A DNA stretch of 64,000 nucleotides, from positions 6,324,001 through 6,388,000 of the forward strand of contig NZ_JADBEB010000001.1 of the NCBI RefSeq assembly GCF_014874095.1. The letters run 5' to 3'. This document shows, in pieces, positions 52,506-61,845 of this stretch. The DNA comes from Plantactinospora soyae. GTDB taxonomy: Bacteria; Actinomycetota; Actinomycetes; Mycobacteriales; Micromonosporaceae. Position numbers and translations under genes: made by a program. The notes beneath the pieces were generated by a model. It was given only the letters and a program-made list of their open reading frames with translations, was not told where the DNA came from and did not search any database. Each line of letters opens with the position of its first letter. Position 1 is the first letter of the stretch.

Positions 52506-53402
52506 TCAGCCCTTGACCGCGCCGATCAGCACGCCCTTCGTGAAGTGCCGTTGTACGAAGGGGTAGACGACGAGGATCGGGACGATGGAGAGCACCAGGA
52601 TGGCCATCTGGATCGCCTCCTGGGGCGGCAGTGCGACGCCGGCGGCACCGAGCTGGTCGACACCGATCTGCGTCTGGTTGATCACGTACGTGCGTAACAC
52701 AAGTTGCAACGGCCACTTGGCCGTGTCGTTGAGGTAGAGCAGGGCGCTGAAGAACGCGTTCCAGTACGCCACCGCGTAGAACAGGCCGATGACCGCGAGG
52801 ACGGCCTTGCTCAGCGGCAGGATGATCCGGAACAGGATAGCGACATCTCCGGCGCCGTCGATCCGGGCACTCTCGATCAACTCCCTCGGCAGCTCCATGA
52901 AGAACGCGCGCAGGATGATCACGTTGAATGCGTTGACCGCGACCGGCAGAATCAGCGCCCAGTACGTGTCGAGCAGGCCGAGATTCTTCACCACGAGATA
53001 GCTGGGGATGATGCCCGGCGTGAAGAGCAGTGCGAACAGGACGATCATCAGCACCGGCCGGTGCGCGACCGACCTGGGTCGACTGAGCCCGTACGCCAGC
53101 AGGATGGTGGTGGCCATGCTCAACGTCGTACCGGCGATGGTGATGAAGAGGCTGACCAACGTCGCCCGGGTCACCACGCCACCGGAGAGAATCGCCTGGT
53201 ACGCGGCGAAGCTGACCTGGTCGGGCAGAAGCACGAAGCCGCCGTCGCGGGTGATCTGCTCCCGGGTCGAGAGGCTGGTGGAGACGATCCCGACGAACGG
53301 CACGATCACGGCGGCACAGCAGGCGGCGAGGATGACGCCCTTCAGCGCGCGTACCGGTTTCGAGGCGACCGTGACCCCGGCGATGGTGGTTCGGCTGCTC
53401 AT
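52506..53402 (-). CDS. Carbohydrate ABC transporter permease (LplC-like)
   Basis: 298 residues, six helices; EAA loop AFFMELPRELIESARIDGAG and DVAILFRIILPLSKAVLAVI. C-terminal QRHFTKGVLIGAVKG is the usual ending of LplC/YtcP proteins. Overlaps the LplB-like gene by ATGA and precedes the binding-protein gene by 52 bp. Confidence 0.93.
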   Translation of the reverse strand: MSSRTTIAGVTVASKPVRALKGVILAACCAAVIVPFVGIVSTSLSTREQITRDGGFVLLPDQVSFAAYQAILSGGVVTRATLVSLFITIAGTTLSMATTILLAYGLSRPRSVAHRPVLMIVLFALLFTPGIIPSYLVVKNLGLLDTYWALILPVAVNAFNVIILRAFFMELPRELIESARIDGAGDVAILFRIILPLSKAVLAVIGLFYAVAYWNAFFSALLYLNDTAKWPLQLVLRTYVINQTQIGVDQLGAAGVALPPQEAIQMAILVLSIVPILVVYPFVQRHFTKGVLIGAVKG

Positions 53403-54388
53403 CTCTGGTAGACCCCCTGCTCTCCGAACCGGTGCGCCAGTTTGTTGGCGCCGAGCACGAGCAGCAGCCCGATGACGCCCTTGACCAGTCCGACGGCGGC
53501 GCTGACTCCCCAGTCACCGGCGAGGATGCCGTTGTTGTAGACGTACGTGTCGAGCACCTCGCTCGCGTCGGCGCCGACCGCCTGCTGCTGGAGCACGATC
53601 TGTTCGAACCCGACGGTCAGCGCGTCGCCGAGCCGCAGGATCAGCAGCAGCACGATCAGGCTGCGCAGTCCGGGCAGGGTGATGTGCCACAGTTGCCGCC
53701 AGCGGCTGGCCCCGTCGACCGCCGAGGCCTCGTAGAGGGTCGGATCGATCCGGGAGAGCGCGGCCAGGAAGAGAATGGTCGCCCAACCGGCGTCCTTCCA
53801 CAGCACCTGCCCGGTGACCAGCGCGAGGAAGGCGTCGGGGTTGCTGATGATGCTGACGGTGCCGAGGTCGTGCTCCCGGAGGAAGTTGTTGAGCAGGCCG
53901 CCGTCGCCGAGCAACTGCATGAAGATCGCGACCACGATCACCCAGGACAGGAAGTGCGGCAGGTAGAGGATGCTCTGTACGGCCCGCTTGAGCCGTTCGG
54001 ACATCAGACTGTCCAGCAGCAGGGCCAGGGCGATCGGGGCGGGAAAGACGATCAGCACCTGGAGCAGGGTGATGATCAGCGTGTTGGTCAGTGCGTTGAG
54101 GAACGCGGGATCTCCGTTGACGATGACCCGGAAGTTGGCGAAGCCGGTCCAGGGGCTGTCGAAGATCCCGATGTACGGCTGGTAGTCCTTGAAGGCGATG
54201 ACATTGCCCAGCCAGGGCAGGTAGTGGAATATCAGTAGGAGTGCCACGCCGGGCACTGCGGCCAGCAGCAGGATCCGGTCCCGCCGTACCCGATCCCACC
54301 ACGTCAACCGGCTCACCCCATTCTGTTCGGCCGGGTGCGAACTTCCGTCCGCGCGAACAGTACGTGCGACGCGCGGGCATTTGAACAC
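53399..54388 (-). CDS. Carbohydrate ABC transporter permease (LplB-like)
   Basis: Up to 329 residues; GTG at 54388 or GTG at 54316 (MSRLTWWDRVRRDRILLLAA), the latter closer to the family length. Six helices; LplB landmarks VALLLIFHYLPWLGNVIAFK, FHYLP motif, QSILYLPHFLSWVIVVAIFM, and EAA loop LYEASAVDGASRWRQLWHIT. First gene of the LplB-LplC-LplA operon for oligosaccharide uptake; the 216 bp upstream should hold the promoter. Confidence 0.92.
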   Translation of the reverse strand: MFKCPRVARTVRADGSSHPAEQNGVSRLTWWDRVRRDRILLLAAVPGVALLLIFHYLPWLGNVIAFKDYQPYIGIFDSPWTGFANFRVIVNGDPAFLNALTNTLIITLLQVLIVFPAPIALALLLDSLMSERLKRAVQSILYLPHFLSWVIVVAIFMQLLGDGGLLNNFLREHDLGTVSIISNPDAFLALVTGQVLWKDAGWATILFLAALSRIDPTLYEASAVDGASRWRQLWHITLPGLRSLIVLLLILRLGDALTVGFEQIVLQQQAVGADASEVLDTYVYNNGILAGDWGVSAAVGLVKGVIGLLLVLGANKLAHRFGEQGVYQR

Positions 54389-54604
54389 GATGGATCGCGA
54401 AAATTCCGGAAGTTCTCCGTTAGGTGGAGGTAAACTTATGTTCGATCTTGAATGGCGTCAAGACGAGGGTTAATGGCTCGGTCCGGCAGCCCGCCGGACA
54501 ATTGGCCCTCTGGAAGCCGCCCGAAAGATCTGCGCCGTCGCGCCCGGCCCGCCGAACGGTACGGCTTCGGAACCGGTGCCGCCAGCCCTGGCCGGTCGGC
54601 GGGA

Positions 54605-55474
54605 TCAGTGCTGGAGTGCCCGGGTGATCACGGTGAGGTCCTCGTCCCCGAGGCCCCGCTCCACCGCCCGTTGCCACTGCGCGGCCAGGCTGTTGGCGAC
54701 CGCGAACCGGTCGATGTCGACCTCGCGGAGCGCCAGGTTGACGTCCTTGAGCGCGAGGGAGAGCGGATACTGCGCCGAGTACTCGTCCTGGCCGATCCGC
54801 TGTAGCTTCTCCTGCGCCCAGGGGGAGACCAGGGGACTGCCCTGGAGCGCGCCGAGCACCGCGTCGCGGTCCAGGCCCAGCGAGTGACCGAGGGCGATCG
54901 ACTCGGCGATTCCCTCCGCCACGAAGGCCAGCAGCATGTTGTTCACCAGCTTGAGCCGGGAACCCGCGCCGGCCGGTCCGGCCCAGACGGTCCGCTGCCC
55001 GATCGCGTCGAAGACTGGCGCGATCCGGGTGCGGGCCTGCTCCGGGCCGGAGGCGAGGATGACAAGTTGACGCTGCTGCGCCGGACCCCGGCTGCCGGCC
55101 ACCGGCGCGTCGAGCAGGACGACGTCGGGCCGCTGCGCTTGGACCAGCCCGGCGATCCGTTCCGTCTCGGAGACGCCGATGGTGCTCATCTGGGCCCAGA
55201 TCGCGCCCTCCGGCATCGCGGCCAGCATGCCCTGGTCGACGGCGATGGCGCGGACCGCCTCGGCGTCGGTGACCATCGTGATCACGACGTCCGCCCGGCG
55301 CGCCGCGTCCGCCGGGCTGTCGGCCACCTCGGCGCCCTGCTCGGCGAGCTGCCGGGCCGGCCCCGGGCGGCGGTTCCAGACGACCGTGGGCAGGCCGGCC
55401 CGGACGATGTTGGCGGCCATCGGCTGCCCCATCCCGCCGAGCCCGAGTACGGCGACCCGTCGCGCTTCCGCCAT
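54605..55474 (-). CDS. NAD(P)-dependent 3-hydroxyisobutyrate dehydrogenase-like oxidoreductase
   Basis: 289 residues from ATG 55474 with GGGGGGAAG upstream. Beta-hydroxyacid dehydrogenase family: RVAVLGLGGMGQPMAANIVR nucleotide motif, LLDAPVAGSRGPAQQRQLVI substrate loop, and the catalytic Lys in GSRLKLVNNMLLAFVAEGIA. Similar to tartronate semialdehyde or 3-hydroxyisobutyrate reductases (GarR/MmsB). Lies between sugar transport and sugar oxidation genes on the same strand, so a sugar-acid substrate is plausible. Confidence 0.9.
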   Translation of the reverse strand: MAEARRVAVLGLGGMGQPMAANIVRAGLPTVVWNRRPGPARQLAEQGAEVADSPADAARRADVVITMVTDAEAVRAIAVDQGMLAAMPEGAIWAQMSTIGVSETERIAGLVQAQRPDVVLLDAPVAGSRGPAQQRQLVILASGPEQARTRIAPVFDAIGQRTVWAGPAGAGSRLKLVNNMLLAFVAEGIAESIALGHSLGLDRDAVLGALQGSPLVSPWAQEKLQRIGQDEYSAQYPLSLALKDVNLALREVDIDRFAVANSLAAQWQRAVERGLGDEDLTVITRALQH

Positions 55475-55614
55475 CGGAACTTCCCCCCGTAGCACACTGT
55501 CCCTGTCCGGCAGCGTAGGTCAGTAGCGGGCAGCGCCGACTCGGAATGCGGCCCACTCACCCGGGCCGGGGTCCCCGCCCTGCCACATTAAGCGGGGACC
55601 CCGGGGCCGTCCCC

Positions 55615-58518
55615 CTAGGGCAGGGTCCAGTTCTGTGCCCCGGTGCCGTTGCAGTCGTAGATCTGCAACTGGGTGCCGTTGGCGGTGTTGGAGCCGGGGA
55701 TGTCCAGGCAGCGGCCGGACTGCGGGTTGCGCAGCCCGCCGTTCGCCGCACCGACCCACTGCTGCGCGCCGCTGCCGTTGCAGGTCCACAACTGCACCTT
55801 GGTTCCGTTGGCCAGCCCGCTGGCCGCCACGTCGAGACACTTGCCGAGCCCTCGGACCGTACCGTCGCCGGGCAGCGTCCAGGTCTGCTGCGGCTGGCCG
55901 CCGCAGTCCCAGACCTGCACCCTGGTGCCGTCGGCGGTGCCGGCCGCGTTGATGTCGGCGCACTTGCCCAGCGCCCGGATGGGCCCGGTCCGGCCGGGGC
56001 CGCCGGAGTCCGGAGTGCTGACGCCGGCTCCGGTGAAGGTGTAGCTGTCGAGGTCGAGCAGTGCCCCGTTGCCGCCGGTGAAGACGACGTAGAGGTCGTG
56101 GGTGCCGTCGTCCGGCCTGCTGACCGGTGCGCTGACCTCGGTGTAGTTGTCCCAACCGCCGGTGTTCGGCACGGTCACCCGGGCGACCTCGGGGCCGGTC
56201 GGCGAGTCGTACCGGAACGAGACCACGTTGCCGGCCTTGTCGGACGACACTCGGGCCCGTACCCCGGTGATGCCCTTCAGGCTGACGCCGTGGTGGCGTA
56301 CCCACTCGCCGTTCTGGATGTCACCGAGCCGGAAGCCGCCCTCGGCGCCGGCCGCGTTGATCACCTGCGGCCCGCTCAGCTGTACGTAGTGCTCGGCCTG
56401 CCACTGCTTCGGCCAGAGCGTGATCTCCCGCTCCCCGGTCAGCGGCACCGCGCCGGTGGCGCCCCGGTCGGTGTAGCCGCCCCGGATCACGAAGAAGAGC
56501 ACCGAGTCCGGGCCGGCGTGCACCGGGCCGGTGTCGAAGGTGGCCCCGCAGCCGGTGCCCTGCCCCTCCTCGTGGGCGTGTTCCTGGTGCCCGAGCGCGG
56601 CCCGGACCACCACGCTGGCGCAGGGGATCGTGCCGTCCTGCGGGTCCGTCGCCGACGCGGTCGCGGTCAGGTTCTCGTCCCAGCTGAACAGGCCGCCGTT
56701 CGGCAGCCCGCCGACGGTGACGGTGGGCCGGTTGTTGCCGACCACGATCGGCACGACCGTGGTGCCGGACCTCCCGGTGCCGTCGTGGACGGTGAGTCGG
56801 GCCCGCTTGTCGCCGACGGTGGTGTACGTGTACGACGGGTTCGCCGCCGTCGAGTCGACACTGCCGTTGTTGTCGAAGTCCCAGGCGTAGCTGAGCGGAT
56901 CGCCGTCCGGGTCGGTGCTGCCGGCCGAGGAGAAGTTCACGGTCAACGGGGCGAGGCCGTTGTCGACGTTGGGCGTCGCCCTGGCCAGGGGTGAGCGTCC
57001 GCCCTGGATGTAGTTGATTTTGTACAGCCCGGCGTCCGGGGCGCCGGAGAAGTAGCCGCTGCCGTACTCCAGCAGGTAGAGCGAGCCGTCCGGGCCGAAC
57101 TGGAAGTCGATCGGATGGACGAAACTCATCCCGCCGAGCACCGGCTCGATGACCGTGGGCGTACCGGTGGCCGGGTTGCCGTTGTTGAACTGGACCTCCT
57201 TGAGCCAGTTCCGGCAGTACTCCGAGATGATCCACGTGTTGTCGTAGTACTGCGGCCACTTCACGTCCGAGACCAGGTTCGCGTTGTAGTGGTAGACCTC
57301 GGTGTGCGCGGGTGAGCCGCAGCCGCCCGGGTTGTCCAGGGCCGGCCACTCCTTGCTGCCGCCGTGCTGCTCCCACACCGTCGCCGGTTTCGTCGGCGGC
57401 AACTGCTGGAGGCCGGTGTTCCGGGGCGAGTTGTTCACCGGACCGGTGCTGCCGCCGCAGGGGAACCAGCCCCGGGGCGCGTTCGCCGCGAAGTCCCAGT
57501 CGTTGTACGCGACGTTCGGCCCGCCGCAGTACGGCCAGCCGTAGTTGCCCGGCGCGGTGGCCCGGTTGAACTCGTCGTACGCGGCCGGACCCCGATTGGC
57601 GAGCGTCGTACCCGCATCCGGGCCGACCTCGCCCCAGTACAGGGTGTTGCCGGCCTGCTTGTCGACCCAGATCCGGTACGGGTTGCGCAGCCCCATCACG
57701 TAGATCTCGCCCCGGGTCCCCGAGGTGCCGGCCGGGAAGAGGTTGCCGGCCGGGATCGTGTAGGTGCCGTTGTCCTCGGGACGGATCCGGTTGATCTTGC
57801 CGCGCAGGTCGTTGGTGTTGCCGGAGGTCCGTTGCGCGTCGTACTGCGGGTTCCGGCCGGTCCGCTCGTCGATCGGCGCCATTCCGGCCGAGTCGCCACC
57901 GGAGTTGGTGTTGTCGCCGACCGCGAAGTAGAGGTTGTTGTTGCTGTCCCAGGTCATCGAACCGGCCGAGTGGCAGCACAGCTCCCGCTCGGTGGGCCAC
58001 TCGATGACCATGTCCTCCGACGCCGGGTCGAGCAGGTTGGTGCCGGGGTTGAAGGTGAACCGGGAGATCCGGTTGACCAGCGGGGACACCTTGGGCGAGT
58101 AGAACAGGTACACCCAGCGGTTCGTGGCGAACTGCGGATGGATGGTGATCCCGATCAGCCCGTCCTCGTGCCGGGCGTCCAGGGCCAGGGTGAGCGCCAC
58201 GGTGGTGGTCTGGGTACCCGGATGGTAGAGCCGGACCTGACCGCCGCCGTTGGTGGTGCCCCGGTTGATGTAGAGCACCTTCTGGTCCGGCAGTACGGCC
58301 AGTTCGATCGGCTCGCCCATCGACAGGCCGCCGTCGAGCTTGACCTTCTCGAACAGTCCGGTGGCCGGGGGAGCGGCGGCGGCTCCGGCGGGTCGTGCGC
58401 TGCTGTCCTGCGCGGTGGTGCTGGTGGCGGCGCCGGCCTGCGGTATCCACCCCGCGACGGCCACGACGGTGGCCAGTGCGGCGGTGACAGCGAGACGCCG
58501 ACGGGAGGTGTGTGACAC
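55615..58518 (-). CDS. Secreted PQQ-type sugar dehydrogenase with PKD, CBM6 and ricin domains
   Basis: 967 residues. Signal peptide about 1-30. Residues about 50-500 are a GSDH beta-propeller (ELAVLPDQKVLYINRGTTNG, GLIGITIHPQFATNRWVYLF, RGEIYVMGLRNPYRIWVDKQ, GGMSFVHPIDFQFGPDGSLY). A PKD domain (about 515-595, VNFSSAGSTDPDGDPLSYAW), a CBM6-like module (about 705-835, INAAGAEGGFRLGDIQNGEW) and a C-terminal ricin trefoil (about 850-967, three QxW blocks) follow. Probably oxidises sugar ends while held on polysaccharide; PQQ binding is inferred from the fold. Follows the ThuA/3-keto-hydrolase gene by 70 bp, likely one operon. Confidence 0.9.
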   Translation of the reverse strand: MSHTSRRRLAVTAALATVVAVAGWIPQAGAATSTTAQDSSARPAGAAAAPPATGLFEKVKLDGGLSMGEPIELAVLPDQKVLYINRGTTNGGGQVRLYHPGTQTTTVALTLALDARHEDGLIGITIHPQFATNRWVYLFYSPKVSPLVNRISRFTFNPGTNLLDPASEDMVIEWPTERELCCHSAGSMTWDSNNNLYFAVGDNTNSGGDSAGMAPIDERTGRNPQYDAQRTSGNTNDLRGKINRIRPEDNGTYTIPAGNLFPAGTSGTRGEIYVMGLRNPYRIWVDKQAGNTLYWGEVGPDAGTTLANRGPAAYDEFNRATAPGNYGWPYCGGPNVAYNDWDFAANAPRGWFPCGGSTGPVNNSPRNTGLQQLPPTKPATVWEQHGGSKEWPALDNPGGCGSPAHTEVYHYNANLVSDVKWPQYYDNTWIISEYCRNWLKEVQFNNGNPATGTPTVIEPVLGGMSFVHPIDFQFGPDGSLYLLEYGSGYFSGAPDAGLYKINYIQGGRSPLARATPNVDNGLAPLTVNFSSAGSTDPDGDPLSYAWDFDNNGSVDSTAANPSYTYTTVGDKRARLTVHDGTGRSGTTVVPIVVGNNRPTVTVGGLPNGGLFSWDENLTATASATDPQDGTIPCASVVVRAALGHQEHAHEEGQGTGCGATFDTGPVHAGPDSVLFFVIRGGYTDRGATGAVPLTGEREITLWPKQWQAEHYVQLSGPQVINAAGAEGGFRLGDIQNGEWVRHHGVSLKGITGVRARVSSDKAGNVVSFRYDSPTGPEVARVTVPNTGGWDNYTEVSAPVSRPDDGTHDLYVVFTGGNGALLDLDSYTFTGAGVSTPDSGGPGRTGPIRALGKCADINAAGTADGTRVQVWDCGGQPQQTWTLPGDGTVRGLGKCLDVAASGLANGTKVQLWTCNGSGAQQWVGAANGGLRNPQSGRCLDIPGSNTANGTQLQIYDCNGTGAQNWTLP

Positions 58519-58588
58519 GGGTCCTCCAGTGCAGGTGGTGGTGGGGGATGCCGGGGTGGGTACCGGCCAGGTGTCGGGCGCGCCGGGA

Positions 58589-60745
58589 TCAGCTGCCGTA
58601 GACGTCGAACTCCCAGAGCGAGCAGCCCCAGGTGGTGGCGCGCGCGGTGGCGTACATCCGCAGGTAGCGGCCGGTGCCGGTGAGGGTGATGTCGTCGGTG
58701 CCGCCGTCGCCGGTGGTGGTGTTGTGCACGGTGGTCCAGGTGCTGCCGTCGGTCGAGGTCTGGATCTGGTACGCCCGCGCGTACGCCGCCTCCCAGCTCA
58801 GCCGTACCCGGTCGACGGTCCGGACCGCGCCCAGGTCGACGGTGATCCACTGTGGATCGGCGTACAGGCTGCCCCAGCGGGTTCCGCCGTTGCCGTCGAC
58901 GGCGTTCGCGGCGACGTGTGCGCTGCCGCCCTCCACACTGGACGCGCTGACCGGCCGACCCCGGGACAGCAGCGTGCCGCCGGTACCGGCCGGGTCGCCG
59001 TAGACGTTCAGGTCCCACAGCGAGTAACCCCAGGTGGTGGCGCGCGTGGTGGCGTACATCCGCAGGTGGCGGCCGGTGCCGGTGAGGGTGATGTCGTCGG
59101 TGCCGCCGTCGCCGGTGGTGGTGTTGTGCACGGTGGTCCAGGTGCTGCCGTCGGTCGAGGTCTGGATCTGGTACGCCCGCGCGTACGCCGCCTCCCAGCT
59201 CAGCCGGACCCGGTTCACCGCGTACGTCGTGCCGAGGTCGACGGCGAGCCACTGCGGATCGGCGTGCGCGCTTCCCCAACGGGTGCCGGAGTTGCCGTCG
59301 ACGGCGTTGGCCGGCAGGTGGGTGCTGTCCGGCTCGGTGCTGGACGCGGTGACCGGTCGGTTCCGGGCCCGGTCGACGGGACCCGGGTTGCCGGCCGCCC
59401 GGATCCGGATGTTCCGGTAGTTGATGTCGAGCCCGGCGCCGTCGTTCTGCACCCCGAGGTAGCCGTCGGCGATGGCCCGGCCACTGACGTACTCGTTGAT
59501 CTTCACGCCGTTGAGCCAGATTTCGACCCGCTGCCCGGTCACCGCGATCTCGTAGCTGTTCCACGCGCCCGGCGGGTTCAGCGCGGCGTCGCGGAGCGCG
59601 GCGTCCGGTGCCTTGAAGCTGTAGACGCTGCCGGTGGTCCGGGACGGGTCGGCGTCGGTTGCGTCGATCTGGATCTCGTGGCCGGTGTCGACCGGCCGCC
59701 ACGGGTCGCCCTGCGGATCGGGGAACCCGATGAACACCCCGCCGTTGTCGTCGCCGGGCATCATCCAGTCGAGCTTGAGCGAGTAGTTGCCGAAGGTGCG
59801 GACCGGATACCAGAGCAGGCCCATCCCGCCGACCGAGCTGAGCGTCCCGTCGGCCAGGGTGAACCCGCCGGGTCCGGCCTGCCGCCACTGGTCCAGGCTG
59901 GCCTGGGAGCCGTCGAACAGTGCGGCGTAGCCGGACTCGGTCCGGCAGTCGGCGGCGGTGGCCCCGGCGGCGATCCGGATTCCGCCGAGCAGCATCCGGG
60001 TGAAGTTCGGATCGGCGTACGTCTGCTCGGTGTGCCCGAGTCCGGTGTACCAGGACCGGCCACCGGCGTAGTTCTGGCACCAGGTGATCGGGTGGTCGCC
60101 CATGTTCCCGCCGCTGTATGACGACTCGTCCAGGCTGGCCAGCACCTTCACCGCACCACGCGGGTTGGTCCGGTAGTTGTACCACTCGTCGGTCCGGGTC
60201 CAGGTCGGCGGCAGGTGTGCGGTGGAGGCGTTGCCCCGGTCCTCGACCCGGATCGTGGCCGACTGGGTGGCCGGATGCGAGTCGAACCATGCCCCGACCA
60301 GTCCGCCGTACCAGGACCAGCCGTACTCGGTGTCCGCCGCCGCGTGTACGCCGACGTAGCCCCCGCCGGCCCCGACGTACGCCTGGAACGCCGCCTGCTG
60401 CGCGTCGTCGAGTACGTCGCCGGTGGTCGAGAGCCAGACCACCGCCTGGTACCGGGCGAGATTCGCGCTGGTGAACGCGCTGGCGTCCTCGGTGGCGTCC
60501 ACGGTGAACCCGTTGGCGGTGCCGAGCTGCCGGATCGCCGCGATCCCGGTCGGGATGGCCGAGTGCCGGAATCCGGCGGTCTTGGAGAAGACCAGGATCC
60601 TGGAGAGTGGCGCGGCCGAGACGGCGTTCGGCGGTGGCGCGGCCGAGGCGGCGTCCGGCGCCGCCACGACTGTGCTCGGGGGCACCGCGACGGTTGCCAC
60701 CACGGTCATGGCCACGGCCAGCACGGCGCGGGTCAGCATTCGCAC
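58589..60745 (-). CDS. Secreted ThuA + 3-keto-disaccharide hydrolase (DUF1080) with two discoidin domains
   Basis: 718 residues, signal peptide about 1-29. ThuA glutamine-amidotransferase-like domain at about 48-265 (RILVFSKTAGFRHSAIPTGI, GGGYVGVHAAADTEYGWSWY, RSWYTGLGHTEQTYADPNFT). DUF1080 jellyroll at about 275-450 (LDWMMPGDDNGGVFIGFPDP, GHEIQIDATD, GAWNSYEIAVTGQRVEIWLN), the fold of 3-keto-disaccharide hydrolases. Two F5/8 type C (discoidin) carbohydrate-binding domains follow (about 460-580 and 590-718), nearly identical in part. Cleaves oxidised 3-keto-glycosides or binds glycans. First gene of an operon with the sugar dehydrogenase. Confidence 0.9.
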   Translation of the reverse strand: MRMLTRAVLAVAMTVVATVAVPPSTVVAAPDAASAAPPPNAVSAAPLSRILVFSKTAGFRHSAIPTGIAAIRQLGTANGFTVDATEDASAFTSANLARYQAVVWLSTTGDVLDDAQQAAFQAYVGAGGGYVGVHAAADTEYGWSWYGGLVGAWFDSHPATQSATIRVEDRGNASTAHLPPTWTRTDEWYNYRTNPRGAVKVLASLDESSYSGGNMGDHPITWCQNYAGGRSWYTGLGHTEQTYADPNFTRMLLGGIRIAAGATAADCRTESGYAALFDGSQASLDQWRQAGPGGFTLADGTLSSVGGMGLLWYPVRTFGNYSLKLDWMMPGDDNGGVFIGFPDPQGDPWRPVDTGHEIQIDATDADPSRTTGSVYSFKAPDAALRDAALNPPGAWNSYEIAVTGQRVEIWLNGVKINEYVSGRAIADGYLGVQNDGAGLDINYRNIRIRAAGNPGPVDRARNRPVTASSTEPDSTHLPANAVDGNSGTRWGSAHADPQWLAVDLGTTYAVNRVRLSWEAAYARAYQIQTSTDGSTWTTVHNTTTGDGGTDDITLTGTGRHLRMYATTRATTWGYSLWDLNVYGDPAGTGGTLLSRGRPVSASSVEGGSAHVAANAVDGNGGTRWGSLYADPQWITVDLGAVRTVDRVRLSWEAAYARAYQIQTSTDGSTWTTVHNTTTGDGGTDDITLTGTGRYLRMYATARATTWGCSLWEFDVYGS
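58626..59206. repeat. Direct repeat of ~179 bp in the two discoidin domains
   Basis: 58626-58804 and 59028-59206 match nearly base for base at an offset of 402 bp, with only a few differences seen (for example caggtagcgg versus caggtggcgg). Flanking parts of the two domains are clearly diverged, so the shared block looks homogenised by gene conversion rather than merely a recent whole-domain duplication. Confidence 0.85.
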
Positions 60746-60993
60746 GATCTACTCCTCCGGGGGACGGACCGGTAAGGAGAGGAGCGCGCCGACGCACCTT
60801 CCAAAGCCTTCGGTGGACGCCTGCCCGCGCCCACCGCTTGACCGCACTTTGCCACGCCGGACCGAAGGCGTCAATACATTTGGATCTTTAGACATCCTAT
60901 CTATTGTGCCGCCTCAACGCGTTCTACCGCCCGACAAGCCCATGTCATCGGCCTGGGGGCAAGAAACATCCAATGTTCGCTCGGCGGCCGGGC

Positions 60994-61665
60994 TCAGAGC
61001 GCGCGCCGGAGCCAGTCCTCCACCCCGGCGACGTGCACGGTCGCCCAGGACCGGGCCAGCTCGGGCTCCCGGGCGACGATCGCGTCGACAATGGACTGGT
61101 GCTGCTCACGGGTCTTGGTGACCGCGCCCTGCTGGGTCAGGCCGCGCCAGATCCGGGCCCGGGTGGTCGGCCCGGAGAGGCCGTCGATCAGCGAACAGAG
61201 CACCGTGTTGCCGGCGCCCGCCGCGATCTGTCGATGGAAATCCAGATCGTTGCTGACCAGTGCCTCGATGCTCGGGCTGCTGCCGAGGCCGTCGAGCGTC
61301 GCCTGGAGTTTCACGATCCCCTCCTCCGGCATCCGCTGCGCGGCGAGCGCGGTCGCGGCCGGTTCGAGGATCCGGCGTACCTCCAGGAACTGGAGCACGG
61401 TGTCGTCGCGGTGGAAGTCGACCACGAAACTGAGCGCGTCGAGCAGCAGTGGCGGTTCGAGGCTGGTGACGTACGTGCCGTCGCCCTGCCGTACGTCCAG
61501 CACCCGGATGATGGACAGCGCCTTGACGGCCTCCCGCAGCGAGTTGCGGGACAGCCCCAGCCGTTCGGCGAGGTCGGCCTCCTTGGGCAGCCGGTCGCCG
61601 GGACCCAGCTCACCCGACGTGATCATCCCTTTGATCTTGTCGATGGCCTCGTCAGTCAATGCCAT
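60994..61665 (-). CDS. FadR/GntR family transcriptional regulator
   Basis: 223 residues from ATG 61665 with GGAGGT 5 bases upstream. GntR winged helix at about 5-70 (ELGPGDRLPKEADLAERLGL, SRNSLREAVKALSIIRVLDV) and an FCD domain (LEVRRILEPAATALAAQRMP, NDLDFHRQIAAGAGNTVLCS, TREQHQSIVDAIVAREPELA) with Asp/His metal ligands. Lies just downstream of the ribose-type ABC genes on the same strand and upstream of the secreted sugar-oxidation operon, so it probably controls one or both in response to a sugar acid. Confidence 0.92.
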   Translation of the reverse strand: MALTDEAIDKIKGMITSGELGPGDRLPKEADLAERLGLSRNSLREAVKALSIIRVLDVRQGDGTYVTSLEPPLLLDALSFVVDFHRDDTVLQFLEVRRILEPAATALAAQRMPEEGIVKLQATLDGLGSSPSIEALVSNDLDFHRQIAAGAGNTVLCSLIDGLSGPTTRARIWRGLTQQGAVTKTREQHQSIVDAIVAREPELARSWATVHVAGVEDWLRRAL

Positions 61666-61845
61666 GTCCACCTCCGCAGGGGTTCATTGTCCGCCGTCGG
61701 TCCCGGTCCGGACCGGTGGCCCCGACCGGGGTGTCCGCCCCGGGGCCGAACGACCCGGGTGCCGGCCGTGTCGCCGAGACGCCGGACGACCCGGGTACCG
61801 GCCGTGTCCGCCGGTACCCGGGCCGCGCCGAGGAGTCGCCGAGGG

